Shown piece after piece: positions 42,849-51,798 of a DNA stretch of 64,000 nucleotides; position 1 is the stretch's first letter; each line of letters begins with the position of its first letter. The DNA comes from Devosia oryzisoli. Lineage in GTDB: Bacteria; Pseudomonadota; Alphaproteobacteria; Rhizobiales; Devosiaceae. A model generated the notes under the pieces. It saw nothing but the letters and a program-made list of their open reading frames with translations. It was not told the DNA's origin and did not search any database. The stretch covers positions 620,001 to 684,000 of the forward strand of contig NZ_JACYFU010000002.1 in NCBI RefSeq assembly GCF_014837245.1, given 5' to 3'. The translations under genes were made by a program, and so were the position numbers.

Positions 42849-44699
42849 GTGGAAGCGCTTGAGTCCTTTGATCTGTTTTCGCCCCATCGAGCCGAGCGCC
42901 TCGGCCCGCTCGATGCCTTGCGCGAGATTTTTGGCCACAAATCCTTTCGCGGCCAGCAGGGCGAAGTGGTTGATCACGTGGTGGCCGGAGGCGATGCCGT
43001 GGTGCTGTTCCCCACCGGCGCCGGCAAGTCGATGTGCTACCAGATCCCCGCCATCTGCAGGCACGGCGTCGGCATCGTCATCTCGCCGCTGATCGCCTTG
43101 ATGCGCGACCAGGTCGAGGCGCTAAGGCAAGCCGGTGTCGCCGCGGCAGCGCTCAATTCCTCGCTCAGTGCCGAAGAGGCCGCCGAGGTGCGCCGACAGT
43201 TGCGGCGGGGCGAACTCGACCTCCTCTACGTGGCGCCTGAGCGCGTCGCGACCTCGGGCTTTGCCAACATGCTCTCGGGCGTCGACATTGCGCTCTTCGC
43301 CATCGACGAGGCGCACTGCGTGAGCCAGTGGGGGCACGATTTTCGCCCGGAATATCGGGAACTCATTCATCTGGTCGAACTTTTTCCCGGCGTGCCGCGC
43401 ATTGCGCTGACCGCCACGGCCGATCCCACCACGCGGGCCGATATCATCGAGCGGCTGGGGCTCGAACAGGCGCGGGTCTTCACCACCAGTTTCGACCGGC
43501 CCAACATCTCCTATTCGATCGTCGAGCGGGACAAGCCGCGCGAGCAATTGCTGCAATTCCTCGCCAGCCACAAGAACGAAAGCGGCATCGTCTATTGCCT
43601 CTCCCGCGCCAAGGTCGAGGACGTGGCCGACTGGCTCTCGGGCAAAGGCATCAGGGCCCTGCCCTACCACGCCGGGATGAGCCCCCAGCTCCGCAGTGCC
43701 AACCAGGACGCGTTCCTCAAGGACGAAGGCCTCTGCCTTGTCGCCACCGTTGCCTTCGGCATGGGCATCGACAAGCCGGACGTGCGCTATGTGGCGCATA
43801 TGGACCTGCCCTCGTCCATCGAGGCCTATTATCAGGAAACCGGGCGCGCAGGCCGCGACGGGCAGCCGGCCGATGCCTGGATGAGCTATGGCATGGCCGA
43901 CGTGGTGCAGCGCCGCCGGATGATCGACGAGGGCAACGCCCCCGACGAGGTGAAGCGCCTCGAGCACAGCAAGCTCAATGCTCTCCTTGGGGTCTGCGAA
44001 ACCGCCTCCTGCCGCCGCCAGGCCATCCTTGCCCATTTCGGCGAGACCTATCCCGGCCCTTGCGGCAATTGCGATACCTGCCGCTCGCCCGTGGAAAGCT
44101 GGGACGGCACGGAAGCGGCGATCAAGGCGATGGCCGGCATCTACCGCACCGGGCAACGGTTCGGCGCGGCGCATGTGATCGACGTGCTGCTCGGCAAGGA
44201 AACCGAAAAGGTCCAGCGCTTCGGCCACCAGCACCAGAAGGTCTTCGGGCAGGGACGCGAGCTCGATGCCAAGGCCTGGCAATCGGTCTTGCGCCAGCTG
44301 ACGGCGATGGGCCTCGTGCTGGTCGACCACGCCAATCACGGCGCCCTGATGCTCTCGGAAGCGGCGCACGCGGTGTTCCGGCGCGAACAGACCGTCATCC
44401 TGCGCAAGGACCGGCCGAAAAAGTCGGTCGAGGTTCGGCGCCAGCTGGCGCGGTCGGTCGATGTTCCGGCGCACGCGCAAGGCCTCTTCGATGCCCTGCG
44501 CGAAGAACGGCTGCGCATCGCCAAGTCGCAGGGCGTGCCGCCCTATGTCATCTTCCACGACGCGACGCTGCGCGCCATGGCCGTCGCCCGGCCGACGCAT
44601 CCGCACGACATGCTGAACCTCCCCGGCGTCGGCCAGGGCAAGCTCGACCGCTACGGCGAGGCGTTTCTGGCGGTGGTGTCGGGCTATGCAGGTGACTGA
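42849..44699 (+). CDS. recQ: ATP-dependent DNA helicase RecQ
   Basis: The 616-residue product starts at GTG 42849. Motif 0 FRGQQGEVVDHV, Walker A TGAGKS, DEAH box and the helicase C motif FGMGIDKPDVRYVAH are present. Zinc cysteines are in CETASC and CGNCDTC. An RQC domain and a C-terminal HRDC domain (near ALREERLRIAKSQGVPPYVI) follow. It acts in recombination repair. The neighbouring AAG glycosylase makes a small DNA-repair pair. Confidence 0.94.
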   Translation: MEALESFDLFSPHRAERLGPLDALREIFGHKSFRGQQGEVVDHVVAGGDAVVLFPTGAGKSMCYQIPAICRHGVGIVISPLIALMRDQVEALRQAGVAAAALNSSLSAEEAAEVRRQLRRGELDLLYVAPERVATSGFANMLSGVDIALFAIDEAHCVSQWGHDFRPEYRELIHLVELFPGVPRIALTATADPTTRADIIERLGLEQARVFTTSFDRPNISYSIVERDKPREQLLQFLASHKNESGIVYCLSRAKVEDVADWLSGKGIRALPYHAGMSPQLRSANQDAFLKDEGLCLVATVAFGMGIDKPDVRYVAHMDLPSSIEAYYQETGRAGRDGQPADAWMSYGMADVVQRRRMIDEGNAPDEVKRLEHSKLNALLGVCETASCRRQAILAHFGETYPGPCGNCDTCRSPVESWDGTEAAIKAMAGIYRTGQRFGAAHVIDVLLGKETEKVQRFGHQHQKVFGQGRELDAKAWQSVLRQLTAMGLVLVDHANHGALMLSEAAHAVFRREQTVILRKDRPKKSVEVRRQLARSVDVPAHAQGLFDALREERLRIAKSQGVPPYVIFHDATLRAMAVARPTHPHDMLNLPGVGQGKLDRYGEAFLAVVSGYAGD

Positions 44700-44771
44700 T
44701 CAGTGAGTTCGACCGCTACTTGTTCCACGCTTCCCACCTTTCTCGGTGGTGGAGCCGCGTACCGGCCTATT

Positions 44772-44818
44772 CTTCTCCCCCTCGGGGAGAAGGTGGCGCG
44801 CAGCGCCGGATGAGGGGG
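44772..44818. repeat. Palindromic repeat supplying a ribosome-binding site
   Basis: CTTCTCCCC-CT-CGGGGAGAAG is followed by GTGGCGCGCAGCGCCGGAT and GAGGGGG. A related CTCTCCCC module is at about 60640. The terminal GAGGGGG lies four bases before the TTG start at 44823. Confidence 0.7.
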
Positions 44819-44822
44819 TAGC

Positions 44823-45803
44823 TTGATCCATCCGCTACACGAAAAACGCCCGCGCCTCGCCATCATCGACATCCTCCGCGGCGTCGCCATCATCGCCATG
44901 GCGGTCTATCACCTGGGCTGGGACCTCTCCTATTTCCGCTTCATCCCGGTCGATGTCGGGTACGACCCGGTCTGGGTCTTCTTTGCGCGCACCATCCTGT
45001 TCGCCTTCATGTTTCTGGTCGGCGTGGGTCTGGTGCTGGGCCACGGGCGGGCCATCCGCTGGGGGGCGTTCTGGCGGCGTTGGGCATTCGTGGTGGCGGG
45101 CGCGGCGCTGATCACCATCGGCACCTGGTTCACCTTCCCCACCAGCTTTGTCTATTTCGGCGTGTTGCACGCAATCGCGCTTTTGAGCCTCCTGGCGCTG
45201 CCGTTCCTCTTTACGCCGCTATGGCTCACGGGCGCTGTCGCCGCCGTGATCATCGGCCTGCCCCAGGTTTTCTCCAACCCCTTCTTCAACCGGCGCATCA
45301 CGTCCTGGATCGGCTTCTGGACAGAGGCGCCACCGGCCAATGACCTCGTGCCCGTCTTTCCCTGGCTCGGCGTGGTGCTTCTGGGCGTGCTGGCGATGCG
45401 GCTGGTCGACGCAAGCGCCCTGCGCGCCCGGCTCGCCGAAATCCGGCCCGGACGCCTCGGACGCGGGCTCGCCTTTCTCGGGCGCTGGAGCCTTCTCATC
45501 TACCTTTTGCACCAGCCTCTGCTGCTGGGCATCGTCTATCCGCTCTCGCTGGTCATGGACACGCAGCAGAGCGGCCGCGAGGCCGATTTCCTGCGCTCGT
45601 GCCAATCCACCTGCGAAGCCGGTGGCACCTCGCCCGATCTGTGCACGACCTATTGCCAGTGCGGCCTGGAGGGCGTCGAGCGGGACAATCTCTGGGAGCC
45701 GATCTATAGCGGCCTCGTCTCAGCCGGTGACCAGGCCAAGCTCGACGCCAACAACCGGCAGTGCTCGGCCTTGATCTACCCGGAACTGGATGGGGTAAAG
45801 TAG
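44823..45803 (+). CDS. DUF1624 membrane protein with cysteine-rich C-terminal tail
   Basis: The product is 326 residues from TTG 44823. LAIIDILRGVAIIAMAVYHLGWD is the DUF1624 (heparan-alpha-glucosaminide acetyltransferase-like) start, and seven or more helices follow. The last 80 residues form a soluble tail with the pattern C-x3-C-x9-C-x3-C-x-C plus a sixth Cys near the end, which suggests disulfides in the periplasm. The family is thought to acylate envelope sugars; the function here is unknown. Confidence 0.78.
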   Translation: MIHPLHEKRPRLAIIDILRGVAIIAMAVYHLGWDLSYFRFIPVDVGYDPVWVFFARTILFAFMFLVGVGLVLGHGRAIRWGAFWRRWAFVVAGAALITIGTWFTFPTSFVYFGVLHAIALLSLLALPFLFTPLWLTGAVAAVIIGLPQVFSNPFFNRRITSWIGFWTEAPPANDLVPVFPWLGVVLLGVLAMRLVDASALRARLAEIRPGRLGRGLAFLGRWSLLIYLLHQPLLLGIVYPLSLVMDTQQSGREADFLRSCQSTCEAGGTSPDLCTTYCQCGLEGVERDNLWEPIYSGLVSAGDQAKLDANNRQCSALIYPELDGVK

Positions 45804-45829
45804 CCGGGCGAAAAGGGACTCATGTCCTT

Positions 45830-45902
45830 CGTCATTGCCCGGCTTGTCCGGGCAATCCATGTTCCCCGAAAGATGGACCACCGGACGAGCCGGGTGGTGA
45901 CG
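45830..45902. repeat. REP-like inverted doublet, copy 3
   Basis: 45830-45859 is identical to the left element at 1092. 45874-45902 is the ACCACC variant in opposite orientation, one base short. A fragment of the other repeat type (CCCACCCTCGGTCCCT) follows at about 45933-45950. Confidence 0.8.
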
Positions 45903-45988
45903 GTGGGGTGACGCCGGTGGGTGTGGCCCCACCCCACCCTCGGTCCCTAGGGGCGCGGGTCGGGAGACAGCCAGAGCCCCGGAGAAGA

Positions 45989-47911
45989 TCAGGTGCTAGA
46001 CGCCTTGGCGTTGGCCTGGGCGACAAGGTCGTCGGGGATGTCGTCGAAGCTGGCGTAGTTCATGTTGTAGAGCCTGGAATAGAGCCCGCCCAATTCCATG
46101 AGCTGGTCGTGGTTGCCTTCCTCGATCTTTTCGCCGTTCTGCAGCACGATGATCCGGTCGGCGCCGCGGATGGTGGCGAGACGGTGGGCAATGACCATGC
46201 CGGTGCGGCCGCGCAGCAGGATTTCCAGCGCCTTCTGGATTTGCCGCTCGGTATAGCTGTCGATATTGGCCGTGGCTTCGTCCAATACCAGGATCTTCGC
46301 GTCGGCCACAAGCGCCCGCGCAAAACTCAAAAGCTGGCGCTGGCCGAGCGACAGGTTCGAGCCGCGCTGTTCAAGCACGGTATTGTACCCCTCGGGCAGG
46401 CGCTCGACGAACTCGTGCGCGCCCACGGCCTTGGAGGCGGTGACGACGTCGTCGAGGGTGGCGCCCGCCTTGTTGTAGCGGATGTTCTCGAAAATCGTGC
46501 CGGTGAAGAGGAACGGCTCCTGCAACACCATGGCGACTTCGGCGCCCAGGCTGTCCTGCGTCACGTCGCGCACGTCGTGGCCGCCGACAATCACCGCACC
46601 CTCCTGCACCTCGTAAAAGCGATGGACGAGCGCCATGGCGCTGGTCTTGCCCGAGCCAGTGGGACCGACGAGCGCGACCGTTTCGCCAGGGTTGACCTTG
46701 AAGGACACGTTCTTGAGCACGGGGCGCTTCGGATCATAGCCGAAGACGACGTTGCGGAACTCGACCGAGCCATCCATGTCGCTCGTCAGCGTCACGGCGT
46801 TCGGCTTGTCGGCGATCGTCACGGGCAGGTCGAGCACTTCGGTAATGCGACGGCCCGAGGTCATGGCGCGCTGCATGATCGAATACTGCATGGTGAGCGA
46901 GCGGATCGGATCGAAGAAGCGCTGGATGTAGAAGAGGAAGGTGACGATGACACCCACCTGCAGCGTCCCGTTCAGCACCATGTTGCCGCCCACGATCACC
47001 ACCGTCGCCATGGAGATGCCGGTCAGCGTATCGACGATGGGCACCATGACCTGAGCGTATTTCGACCCCGTCAGCTGGTTTTCGAGGTTGTGATAGGCCT
47101 TGTCGTCATAGAGGTCGAAATTGACCTGCTGGCGGTCGAGGTTCTGCACCGTGCGCACGCCGTTGATGCCTTCGGCCATGGCCCCGGCGGTCAGCGAATT
47201 GGTTTCGTGCGCCGCCCAGAAGGCCCGCTTGGCGCGCGGCAGCCAGAAGATGCGCACCACGAAGAGGATGGGCATGGTGACCATCGTCAAAAGGCCCAAG
47301 CCAGGATCAAGGCTGAGCAGCACCACGACGATGCCCACCAGAAGCACGATATCGCCCACCGAGATGACCGAGGTTTCGAGAAACTCCTGCATGGAATTGA
47401 CGTCGCCCTGCAGGCGGCTCATCAGGCGCCCGACTTCGGTCTTGTCCATGAAGCTCAGCGACACGCGCTGGAGCTGGGCGAACATGGCGCGGCGCATGTC
47501 GAACAGCACGTTCTCTGCGACCTCGCCCACCTGCGTTTCCTGCACATAGGAAGCGCCGAAATTGAGCAGCACCGCGATGGCGAAGGCGATGACGGCTCCA
47601 ACCAGCGCCTGCATGTCGCCACCGGCCACCATGCCGGTGTCGATGGCGCGGCCGATGATGAGCGGAATGGCCAATTGCGTGGCCGTGAAGATGAGCACAG
47701 CCGCGACCGAAAGGTAGATTTTCCTGCGATAGGGCCGCACATAGGCCCAGATCCGGCGCACCGTCTGCGGATCATAGGCGTTGCCGAACACCTCTTCCTC
47801 GATGCGGTGGCTGCCGACGGAAGCATGCGGCGGGCGCTGGCCGGGATAGGTCGCGGTCTCGCGCTCCTCGTCATTGGCCATGGGAGCAGTGGCGTGCATG
47901 GGAGTGCTCAT
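45989..47911 (-). CDS. ABC exporter subunit B (canonical Walker site, altered signature)
   Basis: The 640-residue half-transporter has a six-helix membrane domain followed by an ATPase domain. Walker A is GPTGSGKTS. Walker B ILVLDEATANID keeps catalytic E545. The signature is LSLGQ (520-524) instead of LSGGQ. This complements the partner gene at 47908, whose Walker B lacks Glu but whose signature is normal. The pair thus has one active and one degenerate ATP site, like TM287/288 and BmrCD. Its ATG overlaps the partner's stop by four bases. Substrate unknown, often drugs or lipids. Confidence 0.9.
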   Translation of the reverse strand: MSTPMHATAPMANDEERETATYPGQRPPHASVGSHRIEEEVFGNAYDPQTVRRIWAYVRPYRRKIYLSVAAVLIFTATQLAIPLIIGRAIDTGMVAGGDMQALVGAVIAFAIAVLLNFGASYVQETQVGEVAENVLFDMRRAMFAQLQRVSLSFMDKTEVGRLMSRLQGDVNSMQEFLETSVISVGDIVLLVGIVVVLLSLDPGLGLLTMVTMPILFVVRIFWLPRAKRAFWAAHETNSLTAGAMAEGINGVRTVQNLDRQQVNFDLYDDKAYHNLENQLTGSKYAQVMVPIVDTLTGISMATVVIVGGNMVLNGTLQVGVIVTFLFYIQRFFDPIRSLTMQYSIMQRAMTSGRRITEVLDLPVTIADKPNAVTLTSDMDGSVEFRNVVFGYDPKRPVLKNVSFKVNPGETVALVGPTGSGKTSAMALVHRFYEVQEGAVIVGGHDVRDVTQDSLGAEVAMVLQEPFLFTGTIFENIRYNKAGATLDDVVTASKAVGAHEFVERLPEGYNTVLEQRGSNLSLGQRQLLSFARALVADAKILVLDEATANIDSYTERQIQKALEILLRGRTGMVIAHRLATIRGADRIIVLQNGEKIEEGNHDQLMELGGLYSRLYNMNYASFDDIPDDLVAQANAKASST

Positions 47912-49782
47912 TGGGCAGCCCTTTCGATGTCGGCGTCGATCTCGACGTCGATGTCGTCGGTTGGGCGCGTCTGGAGGTCGTAGAGCGCCTTGTAGCGGCC
48001 GCCCTGCGCCAGGAGCTCGGCATGGGTTCCGCGCTCGACGATCTGCCCGTCCTCAAGGAAGAGGATCATGTCGGCATGCATGAGCGAGGAAAGCCGATGG
48101 GCGATGATCAGCGTCACCCGGTCCTTGGCGTAGCGGCGCATGGCCGAGCGGATGCGGTGTTCGGTGCCGGCATCGATGGCGGCCGTCGAATCGTCGAACA
48201 CCATGACGGCGGGCTTGAGCACCAGGGAGCGCGCGATGGAGAGACGCTGCCGCTGGCCGCCCGAAAGCGACACGCCGCGCTCGCCCACCACCGTCTCGTA
48301 GTCGGCGGGCAGGCCCATGATGTAGTTGTGCAGTTGCGCGCTTTCGGCCGCGCGTTCGATCTTGCGCTCCTTGGCCCAGGGGTCGCCATAGGCGATGTTG
48401 TTCTGGATGGTGGTGGTGAAGAGGAACGTGTCCTGCTGCACCACGGCCACCGAGCGGCGCAGGGACTCCAGCGTCACGTCGCGGACATCCTGGCCGTCGA
48501 TGGTGATGCGGCCGCCCGTCACATCGTAAAAGCGCGGGATGAGGTGGGCGAGCGTGGATTTGCCGCTGCCCGGCGCGCCGACGATGCCGATGGTCTGCCC
48601 GGCGTACCCCTCGAAGCTGACGCCATCGAGCGTGGGGCGGTTGGCCCCGGGATAGGTGAAGCTGACATCTTCAAAGCGCAACGTGCCGTCGGTGACGGTG
48701 AGCGGCGCGGCGCCCGGTTTGTCCTCGATCTCGATGGGCGCATCGAGAAAGCCGAAGAAGCGCTCGCCGCAGGTGGAAGCGCGGGCGTAGGAATTGACCA
48801 TCAGGCCAAGCTGGCGCACCGGCATCTGCAGGATGGTCATGAAGGTGAGGAAGCTCGCCAGCGTGCCGATGCTCATCTCGCCCGCGATCACCTTGCTGCC
48901 GCCGAACCAGAGCACGAGGCCCATGGCGGTAAAGAAGGACAGCGTCATCATCGAGGTGTTGCGCACGCGCACCTGGACACGCTGGTGCGACAGGGCCAGC
49001 GCCTCCTTGGAGGCGGCGTCGAACTTGTTGAGCTCGTACTTGCCACCCGAGAAGGCGCGCACCACGCGGATGCCGCCCAGGTTCTCCTCCATCACCCGGG
49101 TCAATACCGACAGCTTTTCCTGCAGCATCAGCCAGGTCGCGCGCAGGGTGAGTTGGGCGACCGACGAGCGCCAGGCGACGAACGGCACGAAGCTCAGCGC
49201 CAGAAAGGCCAGCAGCACGTCGGTGGTGAACAGGAACCACGCCCCGACCCCGATGAGGATGGTGAGCAGGATGGTGCGCACGAAGCCGGTGGAGAAGAAC
49301 ATGCGCAGGCCGTCGAGATCGAGCAGGCCCACGGTGATGAGATCGCCCGAGTGCATCTTGTCGTGGTAGGAATAGGAGAGCTTCTGCACCTTGTCATAGA
49401 AGGCCAGGCGCAGCTCATACCCTACATGGTGGCCCACCGACTCGCCGAAATAGTTCTGGATGAGGGTGAAGAGGCCGCGCGCCACCGAAACGGAAAGCAG
49501 AGTCAGGGCGGTCCAGACCAGTGCCTCCTGCGCCCGGGCATCGGCCGTCGTCAGGACGTTCTGCGCCTGGTCGACCGCATGGCCGAGCAGCCGGGGAATG
49601 GTCAGCTGCAGCACCGCAGCAATGATGGTGGCGCCGATGGCAAAGCTCGCCTGCCATCCGTGCCGCAACGAATAGGCAGTGATGCGCCGGAGCGGTTTTT
49701 GGCCCTTACCGGCGTGAGCGGCGGCCAGGTGGGCATGAGCATCGCCGCGCGAACGATCGCGGCCAGCCTTGAAGGTGGTCAA
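47908..49782 (-). CDS. ABC exporter subunit A (degenerate Walker B)
   Basis: The product is 624 residues from TTG 49782; no good ATG lies near. Six helices come first, then an ATPase domain with Walker A GAPGSGKST, signature LSGGQRQR (506-513) and Walker B VMVFDDSTAAID, where D531 replaces the catalytic Glu. The switch His is in IIAHRLSS. A poorly conserved, charged tail (DDIDVEIDADIERAAQ) ends it. It is co-translated with the gene at 45989. The 265-base region upstream is AT-rich around 49850-49965 and probably holds the promoter. Confidence 0.9.
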   Translation of the reverse strand: MTTFKAGRDRSRGDAHAHLAAAHAGKGQKPLRRITAYSLRHGWQASFAIGATIIAAVLQLTIPRLLGHAVDQAQNVLTTADARAQEALVWTALTLLSVSVARGLFTLIQNYFGESVGHHVGYELRLAFYDKVQKLSYSYHDKMHSGDLITVGLLDLDGLRMFFSTGFVRTILLTILIGVGAWFLFTTDVLLAFLALSFVPFVAWRSSVAQLTLRATWLMLQEKLSVLTRVMEENLGGIRVVRAFSGGKYELNKFDAASKEALALSHQRVQVRVRNTSMMTLSFFTAMGLVLWFGGSKVIAGEMSIGTLASFLTFMTILQMPVRQLGLMVNSYARASTCGERFFGFLDAPIEIEDKPGAAPLTVTDGTLRFEDVSFTYPGANRPTLDGVSFEGYAGQTIGIVGAPGSGKSTLAHLIPRFYDVTGGRITIDGQDVRDVTLESLRRSVAVVQQDTFLFTTTIQNNIAYGDPWAKERKIERAAESAQLHNYIMGLPADYETVVGERGVSLSGGQRQRLSIARSLVLKPAVMVFDDSTAAIDAGTEHRIRSAMRRYAKDRVTLIIAHRLSSLMHADMILFLEDGQIVERGTHAELLAQGGRYKALYDLQTRPTDDIDVEIDADIERAAQ

Positions 49783-50047
49783 GGGAGTATCCAGACGTCA
49801 AAAAATGGCACCCGTCAGGGAGGCGGGGAGGAACCGTCGGCCGGTAAACGGGCAAATCAAACTCGCGTTGCCTATAAAAGGCGCAAATAAACTGCCATTC
49901 AAGATGCTAACTGCGCAAAATTCGCAAACTTCCCAGTCCAGCATCATTGCGTGACATTGCGATGACACCGGCAAGGCCCCATGCCGGATGCGGCCTGGCG
50001 GGCGCGGGTCGATGCGGTCAACATGTTGGGGCGAGGACCGTTCCGCC

Positions 50048-50794
50048 ATGACCGCATTCCTTATCGGCGCCTTCGTGGCGCTCGCCGTATTCTGCACGTC
50101 CACCTTGTCCGGTGTTTTCGGTATGGCCGGGGGCCTCTTGCTGCTGGCCGCCCTCCTGGCGCTGCTTCCGGTGGCGACGGCCATCGCGGTGCAGGGGGCG
50201 ATCCAGATCGTCGCCAACGGGTCGCGGGCCTATTTCTCCCGCGCCTTCATCGATTGGCGCATCCTGGGCATGATCTGCGGGGGCCTGGTGGCGGCGGCCA
50301 TCGTGCTCTGGATCGTGCGCTACACGCCCGACCTGCCGACGGTGTGCCTGGCCATCGGTCTCATGCCGATCCTCGTCTGGATCCCGCGCGAATGGCTCGC
50401 GCTCGACGCCAGCAAGCCCCATCACGCCTTTTTCTGCGGGCTCCTGGGAGGCGGGCTGAACCTGGCGGTGGGCGTCTCGGGCCCCACGGTCGACATCTTC
50501 TTTATCCGCACGCAAATGGACCGGCGCCGGGTGATCGCCACCAAGGCGGCCACGCAAGTGGTGTCGCACGCGGCCAAGGTGGTATTTTACGGGGCGACCG
50601 CCTCGGCCATGGCCGCCAATGACTGGCTCCTCGTCATCATCGCCGCCCCCTTTGCCGTGGCGGGCACGCAGGTGGGCTATCGCATCCTGCAAAAGCTCAC
50701 CGATGACGGTTTCCGCCGCTGGACCCGCTGGGTGGTGACGGGGATCGGCCTCTTCTACCTCGGGCGCGGCCTGATACTCCTTTCCGGCGGCTAA
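50048..50794 (+). CDS. TauE/SafE-family sulfite/anion exporter
   Basis: The product is 248 residues from ATG 50048. About seven to eight helices are visible. GVFGMAGGLLLLAALLALLP and GLLGGGLNLAVGVSGPTVDI are the two inverted TauE signature segments. The family moves sulfite, sulfoacetate and related anions. A LysR regulator starts 85 bases on and may control it. Confidence 0.85.
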   Translation: MTAFLIGAFVALAVFCTSTLSGVFGMAGGLLLLAALLALLPVATAIAVQGAIQIVANGSRAYFSRAFIDWRILGMICGGLVAAAIVLWIVRYTPDLPTVCLAIGLMPILVWIPREWLALDASKPHHAFFCGLLGGGLNLAVGVSGPTVDIFFIRTQMDRRRVIATKAATQVVSHAAKVVFYGATASAMAANDWLLVIIAAPFAVAGTQVGYRILQKLTDDGFRRWTRWVVTGIGLFYLGRGLILLSGG

Positions 50795-50879
50795 AGCTGT
50801 GGGGCAGGGCCGCAAAACGAAGCTGCCCCCTTCTGCGGCGCACCGACCCCGCCTAAGGTGCGGCCGAGGAGAACCGCCC

Positions 50880-51791
50880 TTGGCCCCATTCGACAGCGTC
50901 ACTGCCCGCCTGATCCTGCTTCTGGCCGAAACCGGCTCGATCGGCCGCGCCGCCGAGCGCGAAGGCATTGCATCCTCGGCGGTGAGCCGGCGCGTATCGG
51001 ACCTCGAGGCACGGCTGGGCGTGGTGCTGTTCGACCGCTCGGCGCATGGGGTTCGCCTCACGCGGGCCGGGGAAGCCTATGCCGAAGGCTGCCGGGGAGT
51101 CCTGCGTGCCATTGCCGACCTGGACGCGGTGATGGCCGATTTCAGCTCCGGGCAAAAAGGCAGCCTCAGGCTCGCCTGCACCAGTTCGGCGCTGACGGGG
51201 CGGCTCCCGGAACTGCTGGCGCGCTTTGCGCAAAAGCACCCCGGCATTTCCCTCTCCATCGGAGAAATGGGGGCGGCAAAGGCGCTTCTTGCGCTGGACG
51301 AAGGCCAGGCCGACATCGCCATCGTCTCGGACAATTACGATTTTTCGCGTTTCGACATCCGCCCGTTCGAGGATGAGCGTATCTGGGTGCTGGCGCCGCC
51401 CGAACACCCGCTGGCGCCGCAGATCGATCCGCGCAAGGCGCTGCCGTTTGCCGATGTGCTGCCGCACCCGATCGTGGGCGTCCATCATGCCGGCTCGCTC
51501 GACCGGCTCCTGGTAGAAGCCGCGTCGAAAACCGGAAAGAAGCTCGAAGAGGCGCTGCGGGTCGAGAGTTTTCCGGCACTGGTGCGGATGGTGGAAGCCG
51601 GGTTTGGCCTGGGCTTCGTGCGTTCGACGAGCCTACACCTGCTGGCCGGAACCGATCTGGTCTGCGCACCGCTGGCCGAGCCCTGGGCGATGCGCAAGCT
51701 GCTGGTGGCCCGGCGCAAATCGAGCCCGATGTCCGCGGCCATGCGCGGCTTCATCGCGCTCTGCGAAGAGACCTACTCTCCCTCGAGCTGA
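50880..51791 (+). CDS. LysR-family transcriptional regulator
   Basis: The product is 303 residues from TTG 50880, chosen because GAGGAG lies eight bases upstream and the length is typical; an upstream in-frame start at 50799 would add a basic, unlikely leader. The HTH is LAETGSIGRAAEREGIASSA followed by VSRRVSDLEARLG, and the effector domain has VEAGFGLGFVRSTSLHLL. It follows the TauE gene on the same strand. Effector unknown. Confidence 0.87.
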   Translation: MAPFDSVTARLILLLAETGSIGRAAEREGIASSAVSRRVSDLEARLGVVLFDRSAHGVRLTRAGEAYAEGCRGVLRAIADLDAVMADFSSGQKGSLRLACTSSALTGRLPELLARFAQKHPGISLSIGEMGAAKALLALDEGQADIAIVSDNYDFSRFDIRPFEDERIWVLAPPEHPLAPQIDPRKALPFADVLPHPIVGVHHAGSLDRLLVEAASKTGKKLEEALRVESFPALVRMVEAGFGLGFVRSTSLHLLAGTDLVCAPLAEPWAMRKLLVARRKSSPMSAAMRGFIALCEETYSPSS

Positions 51792-51798
51792 GCGGGCG

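Noticed and set aside
45761-47983. A 740-codon open frame on the plus strand
   Set aside because: It lies antisense to the ABC exporter gene at 45989, has His/Asp/Arg-rich composition typical of reverse frames in high-GC DNA, and shows no domain.
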